From Massospora cicadina (taxonomy: Eukaryota > Entomophthoromycota > Entomophthoromycetes > Entomophthorales > Entomophthoraceae): a stretch of DNA of 64,000 bases. The stretch spans positions 1 through 64,000 of the forward strand of contig JAKSZP010009524.1 in the NCBI GenBank assembly GCA_022478985.1, in the 5' to 3' direction. Under the pieces are notes generated by a model. The model saw only the letters and a list, made by a program, of their open reading frames with translations. It was not told the origin of the DNA and made no database searches. Positions within the stretch are counted from its first letter, which is position 1. Each line of letters opens with the position of its first letter. A program made the position numbers and the translations under genes. This document shows positions 21,196-32,830 of the stretch, one piece after another.

Positions 21196-22036
21196 ACTAA
21201 AATAAAACAAACTTATCAAATCAAATTAGATAACTTCAAACTGCTACCCAATGAATCACAATATTTTAAAATCCTTGTGTTTGGCACATCTTTCAAACTA
21301 CCAAATTAACTTAGACTTAATTTGCAAATGATATATGTTTTGGTTTATTTACTTTAATGTATTTATAAACACATATTATAGAAAAATTCTAGCTTTCTGC
21401 ACTTCTTCTATATATAAACTTTAAATATGCTAAATCTCACACTCCTCAATGCACACAATATAACTAAAAAGAGGTACAAAGTTTTCTCTTTAAATATTAA
21501 TATATATATAAGTGCATAAATGGATATTATGGTTTTAAGTAAGTTATACCTACATTAGACTTGACCTAGGTATCATATTATTATAAAAATTCCATAGTAC
21601 TAATTATCTTAGTTATATTATTTCACTTAAACTTCAAAAAAGTGCATAAATTATAATTCCAGCACAAAGGTAGGCACTTTAATAGTTTTTAGTTATTATT
21701 TAAAGCAAAGTAATTAGTTTTTATTTTCACTTAGATTACAGAATTTATAATCTCAATGTAAAGATATAAACTTTAATTGATTTAGTTATTGAGGAAAACA
21801 TTTACTATTTATTTTTTTAAGTTTAACAGCAAAAATTAATTTTAATTATATACTTTTATTAGAAATTTAATTCAAACATAACATTTTTTAATTTAAATAT
21901 AAGTTACTAAGATTAACTTCAAAACAATAAAATAAAAAGTTTTATATAACAAGTTTAAATTTATATGTTTTTAGAAGAAATTTAAACTATTATTACTTCT
22001 AAACGTTTGATATTCAGTTGATTTTTGAGACAATGG
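21196..22036. other. AT-rich stretch without a gene
   Basis: Long A/T-rich DNA, no open frames of note. A TCTATATATAAAC start at 21407 could be a Helitron-like 5' end belonging to the minisatellite that follows, but no shared head sequence supports it strongly. An AAAATAAAAAGTTTTATATA block near 21930 recurs in the Helitron-like elements at 31325 and 48640. Confidence 0.4.
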
Positions 22037-22251
22037 TTTTGCCAAGCGTTTGGTAGTTTGTTTTTGATTCCATGAGCTCTATAGTTTCAGGTAAGTGGTT
22101 GATGTTTTAGTTAATCTGATAGATTTAAGTAATTCTAGCTGAGTGGTTGGTGGTTTTAAGTTAATTGAATAAGTCTAATTGGGTTTGGGAGAATATATAG
22201 TAGTTTTTGGCTGATTTGATAGGTCAGCTTTCATTTAAACAAATCAATGGC
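22037..22251 (+). repeat. ~48-bp minisatellite (left array)
   Basis: Degenerate units start near 22037, 22085, 22133 and 22181. Each has a (C/G)(C/A/T)(A/G)AG(T/C)G(G/T)TTGG-like core, then a TTAGTTAAT(C/T)(T/G)(G/A)AT-like segment. They match the 50-bp array at 29971-30270. The array is cut at 22251 by the insertion of element B. Confidence 0.6.
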
Positions 22252-23596
22252 TGTCATGAAAGCAGCAAGGTAAAGTTAGACTGACCTGCCAATCTAATTG
22301 CTGAAGCACCCAAATGACAAGCATAAATGTCAGAGGCACTACTGCTTGAGTGACTGTTATTAGAACGTGAATAAATTTTGTAATGAGCGCCCATGGGCCA
22401 TAGTTTTATATATGAACCTAGCGATGAACCAGACAAACACAGCCCCAAGGTCCATGGTTTTTTTGAAATAATTAGTCTGAACTGGGCGGTTTAGATTTCA
22501 TTTTATGATTGGATTTGGAAAATGGGCTTTGTAGAATTTTAAAATAGAGAAAATAAACCATTAATTACCTTAGTGTACTATGACTGATTAAATAGATGAT
22601 TTGACTTAGGGAACAGCATAGAAAAGCTCAGGATCAGGGACCTCAAAATTTGACCTAAACTGACTAAATTTGAGTGAGAAGTGGAAATGAAAAGCAAACT
22701 AATTAGAATCAACATCAAAAGAGTTATAAGTGGGCTAAGTCGCTGCCAATTTAGTCTTGGATGTCCAAATTGTAGCTTTACCACTTTTTTGACAGTTAGC
22801 ATGACAGTGTCTCACCCAACGGGCAACGGGAACCTCCCAGGGCCACCCCACATAGGGGCAGTCCAAAAAGTTCAGGAACATGTTTGGGATACCCAACCTG
22901 CCCGCACCTGGTCACTTTGGCACCCATTCAGCCATGTGATATTTTTCAAGCAATGATACTGATATAAGAGGGGAGGGTTCTGGGTTGGCAACATCTTTCA
23001 ATGATGACCTGACGCCATCAACAAGTTTTGTTGAAGTTACGACATTAAGGATATTCACCTTAAAATGTACAAGCTGGTGGGATTTGTCTCTAAAGGTTTA
23101 GAGGTAGATTTCAATTTGCAACCACGATTTAATGACCCAATGACATTGGTAAATTTTGCAGGAATTTGATCTGGGACACATTCATTTTGGCAGGTACACG
23201 CCTGTCAGGCTCTGTTTCTGATGTTTTTGAAGTAGGTTTTGAACTGACAACATCATTTCTCAGTGGCTCTGTACTTCTGGCAAGTGTGGCTGAACATTCA
23301 ACCATTGATACTCCATGTCCTGAATATGCGCGCCTGTCAGGCTTTGTTGCCATGGGTTTAAGGTTTTCAGTTATCTCAACGCAATTTCCTCAATGCGCTG
23401 TACTAATTTTGCAGAAAAAATTGCAGGGACAAGCGGCAGAATCTTCAGAGGGATGTCTGTTACCCAACGCTCATTTACCACATGGGCAAGATCACCCTGT
23501 GTGATGATAAGAACAGATGCCCTTTTAGGACCCTTTTTGGCGGGGAATGGGAACACTACTCAGTCTAGGCAGAGGGGACGCTCCACCAGACTTACA
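22252..23596 (-). repeat. Element B 3' LTR
   Basis: Pairs with 27476-28815. On the minus strand its start encodes LTR-internal peptides shared with its partner and with the A and solo LTRs (AHVVNERWVTD here). A second shared frame at 23129-23353 reads ATKPDRRAYSGHGVSMV, matched in the partner LTR at 28345-28572. Confidence 0.9.
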
Positions 23597-24120
23597 GTAC
23601 CCTTTATTTTTGCCAAAGGGGAGGGCGCCACCACCAAAAATTGTGTGAGAGCCACATTTTTGTGGGCTTTAGGTGATTTGATTGCCATCAAAACAGCAAT
23701 CTTTTGGTGGAGGATAAGGAGCTTCTGGGTGGGAGGCATGGAAAGCCTCAACCAGCTCCAAGCAGTTTTTGCAATTGTGGGCTCTGACCTAAACGTTCTT
23801 GTAGGCTGGATAGCCTTTCCACATGATGAGATATTGAACTGAATGCCAAGATTACAGGAAGCCAAGATGCCCTCCACTTCAGCCTCCTCCACTTCCTTAA
23901 TCACAATAGGCTCATGATTCAAGAGTTTTTACCTTGAACTGTGATAACTGCAACACATGGAAGAATTGGTGTTGTTTTCAGTGAGGTGGTAATTTATACC
24001 GGAAAACATTTTTACTTAAATCTTCCTCCACCAAGAGGGGACCTGAGCGTTTGCTTTCAAACTTATATGAGGGTACCTGCATTTGCAAATGTCTCATTTA
24101 AAGAATAACATGTGAACCAA
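23597..24120 (-). pseudogene. Element B pol C-terminus with chromodomain
   Basis: Minus-strand frames give MNHEPIVIKEVEEAEVEGIL, then in another frame WKGYPAYKN and CLELVEAFHASHPEAP, the same chromodomain as element A. The frame continues through the LTR edge without a stop as GYCKSGGA, so the original pol may have ended inside the LTR. Upstream, degraded GPY/F-like sequence reaches about 24120. Confidence 0.75.
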
Positions 24121-24990
24121 CCTTAATTTTGTGAGCTAGGAGCAACTTCCAATATGCAAACCGCTTGTAGTCACTTATTGCCTTAGATAGATGCTCCCAA
24201 ACTAAGGACTGCATTGTCCAGATATGTTGGGAATGATCAGTGGCAGCTGATACCTCTAGGCGAAGGCATGGGCCAACTTATAATGAGGGGTTGTGACCTA
24301 AGGCCACTTTGTATGGGGAGAATCCAATGGAGGCATGGGTTTCTTTATAATACGTAAACTGAGTGAGGGAAAGGTCATCAGACCAGGTATCCTGAGCAGC
24401 AGCCGCGTAGCAGTTCAGGTACTGCCCAATGATCTTATTGGCCCGTCAGTTTGGCCATCAGATTGGGGATGTTATGCGGTGGAGCAGCAGGGCGTAATCT
24501 TCAAGATCACCAAGAGCTCATTACAGAATTATGCTGTGAACTGAAGCCCACAGTCGCTAACAATCTCATATGGGAGGCCAAACATTAAAAATACACGGCA
24601 CACAAAAGATGAGCAGTTTTCTTAAAAGTGATAGTGGAGGAACAAAGGATAAAAGGGAAAATTTTGTGAAGCGGTTGACAACCACCATCACTGCTGTAAA
24701 CCCATTGGAACTGTGAAGTTCAACAATGAAGTCCATGAACACTGATTTTCATGGATCCTCTGCCTGTTGTAAGGGATGAAGAAGGCTATTTTTGCCTGAA
24801 CGGTATGACTTGGCATGTGCACAAGTTATGCAATATGAAAAGCATGCTGAAACATTTTTTGACAAGCCCACCTAATTATAGGTACGCTTGATTAAGTTAA
24901 GGCAATTCTTTTTGCCTGTATTACCTACTGCGGAAGGATTGTGTTGGGCCTGAATCACTTTGGCTCAAAGGAGGGATGAATTCAAACCCT
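24121..24990 (-). pseudogene. Element B integrase, heavily decayed
   Basis: Aligns in DNA with the element A integrase (for example around 24480-24600 against 17050-17170) but is broken into short frames. The block corresponding to SDCGPKFTA reads as SDCGLQFTA across a stop near 24545. No complete catalytic triad can be read. Confidence 0.6.
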
Positions 24991-25296
24991 CAGCTAAAAC
25001 TGAATGAGACCCTCATCCAGAGAATTCAAGGAATATTTTGTCGCAGGAAAGGACAACTGCTCCAAAAGGTTCACCCCTTTGGCACAGGCCATTTGCGCTG
25101 CCAAAACTCAAGAGATAATTTGAGTCTAGAGATAAGTCCACTAATAAAACCATGGGGGACAATGGATAAGATTTGGGTTGGAGGGATGACAGTAACCAAA
25201 TTTGCCTCATCTGCATCTAGTGGCTAATGTGCAGGGTTATGACTTAAGAGGTTAGGAAGAAAATTCAACGCTCCTTTCACAAACTCAAATTTGAAA

Positions 25297-25680
25297 TTAA
25301 AGCTGCAAAAATACCAGTAGGTTTGAGCTTGCAAGTGTGCTAGCTTCTGTGGTTTGCAGAAGTAAAAGAGGGCTTGATAATGAAATGCGGATCCTCCTTT
25401 TGAATTGGTCACCACTATTGCTAAAAAAAGGAGTGCTTGATGATCTGTTCATACTGTTAGCTAATGTCGAGCACCCTGCAAAAGATACCGCCAGTGGGTC
25501 AGGGCCTACGCCACATCTGCCAGCTCCTATAATAGATGGCTCAGGACTGTTCAGTAGGAGAGAACTTGCGGGAAAGTAGGCGACAGGGTGTTCTAACCCC
25601 TCATGCTCCTGAAGCAATACAGCCCCCACCACAACAGACGACGCATTGCATTCTATGACATAGAGCTTGGAGGGGCCCAC
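25297..25680 (-). pseudogene. Element B RNase H
   Basis: The frame reads GPSKLYVIECNASSVVVGAVLLQEHEGLEHPVAYFP. The usual TDAS is CNAS, so the first catalytic Asp is lost. The following block is recognisable, then the frame shifts near 25510. Confidence 0.78.
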
Positions 25681-25740
25681 ATGTTTCAGGATGGGGGTGA
25701 CAAAAACACCTCTTTAATTGACTCAAATGCCTGCTAGCAC

Positions 25741-26550
25741 TCAGGCGTTTAACAAAAGGGGACATTCTTTTTCATGAGTGGATGAAGTGGGGAGGCTAAC
25801 TGGGATAGGGCAGAGGAGAACTTTTAAAAAAGTGATAGTACCCAAAAAGCTTTTCAACTGTTTTTGGGTCATTATAGTCAGCCACTTGCAGATTTCCAAC
25901 TTGTTGAGAGGGAATGGCGTACCCATCCTTTAAGACAAGATTTCCTAAGAAAGTAACTTCCTCCTGATAAAACTTGCCTTTGAAGGCTTGATTAACAGGC
26001 CCGCCTTATGTAAGGCCGCCTCAACTGTTTCCAAGTCCTTTGCATGTTGTTCAGAAGTCAAGGAGTGTACCAAGATATCATCAATATAAGTGACCACGCA
26101 TGTGAACCGGATATCATCAGGAACACTATTGATCATCCTCTGGAACGTATCTGTTGCATTTTTTAGCCCAAAAGGCATTACTAAAACTAGAAAATGTCCC
26201 GTTTTGTCCAGATTGCTTTAAGACATTCCTGACCTTCCATCACCCAGATCTGATTGAAGGCATTGACAAGATCACGTTTTGAGAACACCCACAATTTATC
26301 GATTGCTTTCCTGATTGTCTGTTCCAAAGGCAGATGGTAGGGATTATGGATTGTGATATTATTAAGATGACCATAAACCACACAGGGATGATGGACCATA
26401 AGCCTTTTTGGCAAAGATAATGGGGAGGCAACCAGGGAAGCCTCTAAAAAGCCAACCCCCCTGAAGCATGTCGTTCAACCATGTGTTGAGGGCAACCTCC
26501 TCCTCTTCAGTATACATATACAGTGGGCAGTTTATGTTAACCACCTGTGC
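25741..26550 (-). pseudogene. Element B reverse transcriptase
   Basis: Frames in order on the minus strand: QVVNINCPLYMYTEEEEVALNTWL (26362-26553), LNNITIHNPYHLPLEQTI and FSKRDLVNAFNQIWV (26187-26414, with the first catalytic Asp in RDLVNAF), MPFGLKNATDTFQRMI then CVVTYIDDILVHS (25945-26178, catalytic YIDD intact), and the thumb (25741-25926). At least three frameshifts separate them. Confidence 0.9.
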
Positions 26551-26799
26551 CATTGTCCAAATCCCAATGTCAAATTTTATATGAGGGGAAGGCGATCAGC
26601 CTTGGTAAAGTCAAAAATGCTCTGGTATTCTTTCGACTCAATGGGAAAATCTGGCGAAAGACCAACAGGGGAACCAGAGTTGTAATTGAACTTCAGCCAC
26701 AAGCTTTAGTGAGGGCATCCAACAATGGAATCTCGCCCTCCATCTGGTCATTAGAGAATGGCAACATATTAAACTTGAGGTGAATGCTAATATGCTTCT

Positions 26800-27475
26800 G
26801 ATGCCACCAACCCACCCCCAAAATTATCAGAGACACCAGATTTGGCATTGTGGAGAATCAATCGCAAAAGCCAAATTTGGTGAACCAAGAAAGGAACTAG
26901 GCGTCATGCTTTTTATGAGGGCTGAGAGGATTAAAAAGCAAACATCACCCTAGAACACAAGTACAGGTCAATATATAGCTGGTGAGCCAACACTACTCAT
27001 ATAAAGTTACCCGCTGCTTCAGTGTCAACCAGGACCTCAAAAGACACTTATTGTGATCCAATACTAATTTTTGGTAAGATAAAGTAGGCGGAGTTTTCTT
27101 TATTGGCAGCTATGGTTGAGCCTGTAGATAGAAAAGAGATTGCAAAAAGATTGGGGTAAAACACAAGGTTCATGACAGGGGCAGAAGCTTTATAAATCAG
27201 AATTCCAGAATATACTAACATGGGCACAGGGGCCGCGGTGACTTTTGTATCAATTTGGATACTGATTCAGAGCTGGGATTTGACACTAAGGCCACCTCGG
27301 CGGCTCCTAGCATGAAAATCCCATTTTTGGAGGGGGCTGAGTAAATACTGGATACACTGGTATTGCAGGTATAGTAGAACTTTATCACAACACTATTCAT
27401 CTGTGAAAATGACCACTGCTGCGACCATCTCAACAAGAAGGGCATAAATGCTTAAGAATAATGGATGGTTGATTA
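26800..27475 (-). pseudogene. Element B protease and pol leader
   Basis: Near 27003-27040 the minus strand reads VLVDTEAAGNF, the protease active site with Gly replaced by Glu. Upstream are NKENSAYFILPKISIG and, beside the LTR, NQPLFLSIYALLV, both matching element A. There is no zinc knuckle and no capsid-like block between LTR and protease. Confidence 0.7.
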
Positions 27476-28815
27476 TGTCAAGGAAGCAGCAAGATAAAGT
27501 TAGACCAACCTGCCAATATGAGTGCTGAGGCACCTAAATGACAAGCCCAAATGTCAAAGGCACTGCTGCTTGATTGACTGTTATTATATGGGAATGAATT
27601 TTGTAACGAGCGCCAATGGGAGATAGTTGTGTATATGAACCTAGCGATGAACCAGGCAAACACAGCCCCAGGGCTCAGGGGGTTTTTGAAGTAATTAGGT
27701 CAGAATGGGTGGTTTAAATTTCATATTAGGATTAGGTTTGGAATCGGGATTTGTTGAAAATGTAAAATAGAGAAATAAACCATCAATTACCTCAGTGTGC
27801 TATGACTGATTAAATAGATGATTTTATTTAGAGAATAGATTAGGAAAGATCAGGATCAGGGCCCTCAAAATTTGACCTAAACTGGCAAACTTCATGCGAG
27901 GGGGGGAATAAAAAAACTAATTAGAATTGACAACAAAAGGATATGTGGTGGTTCAAGTCGCTGCTGAGTCAGCCTCAGATGCCCAAATTTGGCTTTACCA
28001 CATTTTTGACTGTTAGCACGATGACATCACGCTAACAGGCAACAAGAACCTCTCATGGCCACCCACATAGGGGTAGTCCCAAGAGGTCAGGAACAGGTTC
28101 AGGATAACCAACCCACCCAAACCCAGTTGCTTTGGCACACATTCAGCCAAGCAAGATTTTTAAATGATGATACTGATATGAGAGGGGAGAATTCCAGGTT
28201 GGCAACAACTTTTAATGATGACTCAACACCATCAACAAATTTTGTTGAAGATATGACATTAAGGATATTCACCTTAAAAAGTACAAGCTGGTGGGCTTTG
28301 TCTCTAAAGGTTTAGAGGCAGATTTCATATTTGAAAACCACACTTTATAACGACCCAATGGCATTGGTAAGTTTTGCTGGGGATTTGATCTGAGACACAT
28401 TCATTTTGGCAGGTAATCGCCTACTGGGCTCTGTTTCTGATGTTTTTGAAGTAGGTTTTGAACTGACAACATCATTTCTCAGTGACTCTGCGTTGCTGGC
28501 AAGTGTGGATGAACATCTAACCATTAATACTCCATGTCCTGAATATGCAAGCCTGTCAGGCTTTGTTGCCATGGGTTTAAGGTTTTCAGATATCTCATCG
28601 AAAATTTCCTCAATCTGCCATACTAATTTGGCAAGAGATTTTGTGGGTTTAAGCGGCAGAATCTTCAGAGGGATGGCTGTTACCTAACTCTCATCTACTA
28701 CATGGGTGAGCTCACCCTGTGTGACGAGAGGGTCAACTGCTTCCTTAGGATCCTTTTTGGTGGGGAATAGGAACACTGCCCAGTCTAAGCAGAGGGGCGC
28801 TCCCCCAGACTTACA
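27476..28815 (-). repeat. Element B 5' LTR
   Basis: Plus-strand ends TGTCAAGGAAGC and CCCCAGACTTACA. Its minus-strand start encodes CKSGGAPLCLDWAVF and later ELTHVVDES, comparable with the solo LTR at 50978 (CKSGGAPSPF, DLTHVVDERW). Confidence 0.9.
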
Positions 28816-28820
28816 AGGGC

Positions 28821-29504
28821 CATCTATTATAATATATAAACTATTATAATTAATATTATCTGTTAATTGTACCCAAAAACAAATCATGGTACAATGGGAT
28901 ATCATTATATATCTAATATAATTCTTTTAATTGTTTGGTTATTAAACCTGACCAGTTCAAGGTAATACTACTATTATCTGATTTAATTTAATAGTTTCAG
29001 TTGATTTAACTATGACTGAGAGTTAGTTATTTATGGTTGATTTGATAGAAGATTGGATTTAGCTGAGTGGTTAATAAAAATGTGGTTAATTAATAGGTAA
29101 TGGGTCTGGCTGATTGGTTATCTAATTAATAAAACACATTACTGACTTACTAACATAAAAAACCTTTGAGTCTGATAGGCTCAATTTATTTGGGTGATTG
29201 GATGAAAATTGGCAAATTATATCAAGTCTAAAACTGTCAAGTCTAATAGATTCAATATAATTTAATGAGTGGGTGAGAATTGTCAAATTTTATCTAATAA
29301 TTCATTAAATTGCCCACCTAAAGCTAAAAAAATGATTATTAGACTTTTAAGTAGATTAGTAAAGTTTGAATAATCAGCTCACCAGCCACAAGGGCAACAG
29401 TAAAGCTATTAGTCCAAGTGGCTTGAGGGTAGCACTGGCACAGCAGATATGCTATATTAATGTGAGCTTATAAATAAACCTGAGCAATGCCAGGTAACTC
29501 TGCT
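28821..29504 (+). mobile_element. Helitron-like element H3, 3' part
   Basis: From about 29130 to 29504 this matches 31495-31893: CAATCTATTT/CAATTTATTT motifs, then AATCAGCTCAC(C/T)(A/G)GCCA(C/A)(A/G)AGGGCAAC, GTGGCT(T/C), and the end GAGCAA(T/C)G(C/T)CAGGTAACTCTGCTT. The end corresponds to ACTCTGCTAG at 48793-48802. The 5' part is not certain; it may lie left of element B (minisatellite at 22037-22251), which would make B an insertion into this element. Confidence 0.55.
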
Positions 29505-29970
29505 TTTCTATAGTATAAGATCTAAAAAAAGATTCAAATCATCTGATAAGCTCTAAATACTGTAGCAAAACACAGGTATCTGGATGCTAGCCATATCTAA
29601 ATATAAAGAAGATGTCCTGATTCATCAATGCTGTGATTTTTGGATCCCATTTTAACATTCTTTGCAATAGACTTCAGATTTTGGATCAGATGCTACTAAG
29701 TTAAAGCTTTGCACTTCTAATTTTGGATCAATTTTAATAGAGTGTTTTGTTAACTTATAGCTTTATGTCACTTCTGCATCAGTTTCAAATCATAGATCAG
29801 CTGCTTTTTTTTAGTACTAGATGGTCCCAAGATCAGCTGCTTTTCAGTTCATACATTTTTTTAGTACTAGATGGTCCCAACCCAAGGGGGGGGATTCATC
29901 GATGTAATTCATGCATTGGAACTTAGATATTGCATTATTTATTAATCAATTGACTTGATGGATCAACTGG
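29505..29970. other. AT-rich stretch, no gene recognised
   Basis: No open frame or terminal repeat. It contains a short direct duplication near 29805-29880 (GATCAGCTGCTTTT and TTTTTAGTACTAGATGGTCC, each twice). Confidence 0.5.
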
Positions 29971-30270
29971 TTTAGTCCAGTAGTTGGTGAATTTTAGTTA
30001 ATTAGATATATTCATTTGGTTTTAGTCAAGTGGTTAGCGGGCTTTAGCACATTTTGATAGTTTCTAATTGGTTTTAGTCATGTGGCTGGTGGGTTTTTTA
30101 GTTCAATAGATTCAATTTATTTTAGTCAAGTGGTTGGTAGGTTTTAATTGATTCAATAGATTCAATTGATTTTAGTCAAGTGATTGGTGGGTTTTATTTG
30201 ATTTAATAGTTTAAGATAATTTGGTTAATTGACTAGTGATTGTTAAAATTTTTATGATCACTCTGTTTTG
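29971..30270 (+). repeat. 50-bp minisatellite (main array)
   Basis: Six units begin at 29971, 30021, 30073, 30121, 30171 and about 30221. The unit core is TTTAGTCAAGTGGTTGGTGG followed by GTTTTA.TTGATTCAATAGATTCAATT. Spacing is 50 bp with small indels. Related units occur at 22037-22251 and inside the Helitron-like element at 30559-31893. Confidence 0.8.
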
Positions 30271-30558
30271 GCCAAGTGATTTTTACTTAATCTATTAAAT
30301 CAAATGATCCCGATATGTAGTTTAGCAGTTATATAATAAGTCAGAAGTTTAATTACTTACTAAGCTTATCAACAGCGATCTACTGTTATATAAGCTATAC
30401 TAAATGAAGTTAAATTATGTGATCTTAGATAATTAAAAAATTCATATGATTTAAATTGTAGGTATATTCTATTATTTCAGCTAAGTTGTTTAGTAGTACT
30501 TACATTAATTTGATAGGTTTAGAAACTTACTAAGCTTATCAATTGTTTACTTCTATCT

Positions 30559-31893
30559 TCTATCTATAATAATACAAGCTAATGTTTGTGAGCATATGTG
30601 TGTGTGAAGCTCAGATAAACTACAGGATGTAGAGCTTTAAAATTTTCAAATTAGGTGGACAGGAGGGGGTTTGTATGCAACTTAAATCTGAAATTTTAGG
30701 TGTTATAATAGAAGAAAATGATTTTTATAAAAAAATGAACATTATATATGTTTTTAAAGTTATTTAGTATATTGTTATAGCTGAGCAGTTTGATATTTGT
30801 TGGTTCAATAGGTTATATAGTTTTTCCAAGTAAATGGTATTTTTAAGGTGATTATTAGGTTCAATTGGTTTTGCTAAGTGGTTGGAGATTTATATTGTTT
30901 ATTGAGGTAAGCCACTTGGTGAGTTTATGTTGATTCAGTAAGTTTAATTAGTTTTGGGTGAGTAATTAGTAGTTTTACCTGATTTAATAATTTAATTTCT
31001 TTTAAAATTATTGATAGACATATACAACTATAAAATTAATTGATTTGTAACATCAGGTAATATAAACCCATTAACAACGCTGGGCAAAATAGGCTATAAA
31101 CAAACATAAAGCAAAAATCTATAGTCAGTTTAGATTTTTCTTTCACTTCAATAACTAAAATAAATGCAAATTTAGATTTTCTAGAAAAAAATCTATAAAT
31201 AAACGAATGTTTCTTTGCTTGTCCCATATGCATTCCTAAACCATTCATATAATTGTGATGAAACTTTATTGAATTGTTATATACATGCCTGCAAAGGGTT
31301 GTTTTTTAAAATTATTATTTTCATAGTAAAATAAAAAGTTTTACATGCAAGAAGTGAGCCCTTTATGTTATTGATTGTATTCACTATATTGTTACAGATG
31401 AGCAGCTTAGCATTTGGTTAATTCAACACTTTCAATAGTTTTGGCATGCGGTTGGTGGTTTTATATTAATTAGTATAGTTTATACACCACATTCATTGAA
31501 TGACTAACACATTGATTGACTGACATCTGAAACCTTTGGTTATGATAAGTTCAATCTATTTAGGCAAATGGGTGAGATTTTGGCAAAATTATCAAATTGA
31601 AATCTATTGAATCTGATAGGTTCAATCTATTTGTGCTAGTGGGTGAGAATTGATAAATAATATTGAAAAAATCATTGAATTTCTCAACAAAAACTAAAAT
31701 AAAAATCAGTGGTAGAGTTTTAAGTAAATTATTATAAATTATTAAGTAGATTTAGGATAACCAGCTCACTGGCCAAGAGGGCAACAGCAAAGCTGTTAGG
31801 AAAAGTGGCTCAAGCATAGTGTTGACACAGCATTTAGGCTATGTCAGTGCAAGCTCATAAATAAAGCTGAGCAACGTCAGGTAACTCTGCTTG
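30559..31893 (+). mobile_element. Helitron-like element H2, ~1.3 kb, non-coding
   Basis: The start TCTATCTATAATAATAC and a GT-rich head resemble Helitron 5' ends. The interior has TATTGTTATAGCTGAG (30769-30784), minisatellite units (30774-30990), and a second TTGTTACAGATGAGCAG block at about 31393. The 3' end GAGCAACGTCAGGTAACTCTGCTTG (in pieces) matches H3 and the ACTCTGCTAG end of H1. No Rep/helicase coding is visible. Whether the segment is one element or two in tandem is open, because the head block occurs twice. Confidence 0.5.
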
Positions 31894-32292
31894 TAAATTA
31901 TAAAAAGATAAAAAATTATTATGAGCAACCCTTGAAAAAAGGTATATTATGTCAATATACAAAAATTATTTGAGGCAAGACAATAAGGGGATGGACAACA
32001 ATGATATACTTATAGAGTGAAAATATTAAAAATATTAAAGTAAACAATTAATAATAAAAAAAACCAAAGTGAATGGAAAAATAATAAATTTAGGCACCAA
32101 CCAGGGAGATAGCAAAACTGATATAGCACCATCACAGAAGGGGAAAAGAGGTCAGGAGGTACAACAACCTCACTGTTAGCTTAACTTAAACAGTGGCACA
32201 AGCCAGAAAGCAAGGGTGTGTGTCAAATAACTATTGTCTCAACTTTGGCAAAAGAATGTCTTGGGCAAGAATAGTCCCAATTATTCAAATAC
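31894..32292. other. AT-rich stretch up to element F, no gene recognised
   Basis: Only short frames. A TATTTGAGGCAAGACAA block at 31968 resembles the SINE tail read backward, but no tRNA-like head accompanies it. The bases before 32293 include AATAC, a possible diverged partner of the AATGC after the other end of element F. Confidence 0.4.
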
Positions 32293-32352
32293 AATTGGCT
32301 AATTACAAGTTCAATAACATAATAATAATACTTCAAATATAATTAAAGACTA

Positions 32353-32830
32353 TGTTGGTTCTTGGTATATAGGCTTGATTCCACCAAGTCAGTTTGCACA
32401 GGGTATTAGCCACTGAGCAACCAAATTGGATGATATGAAGATCGCCAACTTTAATAAAATTCGATAAACTATATATGGAGCTATTACCCTTTATTTTGAC
32501 CTTTATTATTTAATACAAATTGTATACTTATCTGCAATCACTTAATCACCAGAAAAAGACCTCCTCCTCAATACTCCGTGTGACTCTTTATATCTTTATT
32601 CCCCAAGATGGATGTATCCTCAGCTTGGTAGTCTTCTATTTGTCTTCCCTTTTTAGAAGCTCTCATTTATATCAAATCTCAGCATAATTCCCCTTAATTC
32701 GCTGAATAGTTGTCACTTTGATTGATTATAATTTGTATACATTTTCTGTAAATCTCAAGACTCATCTCAATTCCCCCTCTGATCCGCCAGTATGGGTAGT
32801 GTATTGGCCAGTCTAATCAACTTACTGACA
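32353..32830 (-). repeat. Element G 3' LTR
   Basis: Aligns with 39209-39687 along its length (for example GCACAGGGTATTAGCCACTG in both). On the minus strand it is preceded by the G-run CAAATGGGGGGTAA. Confidence 0.95.

Larger units (their letters stand above)
22252..28815 (-). mobile_element. Element B: second chromodomain Gypsy element without gag
   Basis: LTRs at 22252-23596 (1345 bp) and 27476-28815 (1340 bp) begin TGTCA and end AGACTTACA on the plus strand. The flanks ATGGC (22247-22251) and AGGGC (28816-28820) differ at one base and are a likely 5-bp target duplication. The minus-strand interior has the same order and layout as element A: leader, protease, reverse transcriptase, RNase H, integrase, chromodomain, with no Gag. 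It interrupts a minisatellite-bearing AT-rich sequence that seems to resume at 28821. More decayed than A in integrase, but its YIDD is intact. Confidence 0.9.

Noticed and set aside
29971..30270. CRISPR-like array of spaced repeats
   Set aside because: Units are contiguous 50-bp degenerate repeats without unique spacers, in eukaryotic-type repeat DNA; no cas genes are present.
31966..31990. TATTTGAGGCAAGACAA, again like the SINE tail in reverse
   Set aside because: No A or B box within reach and no target duplication found.
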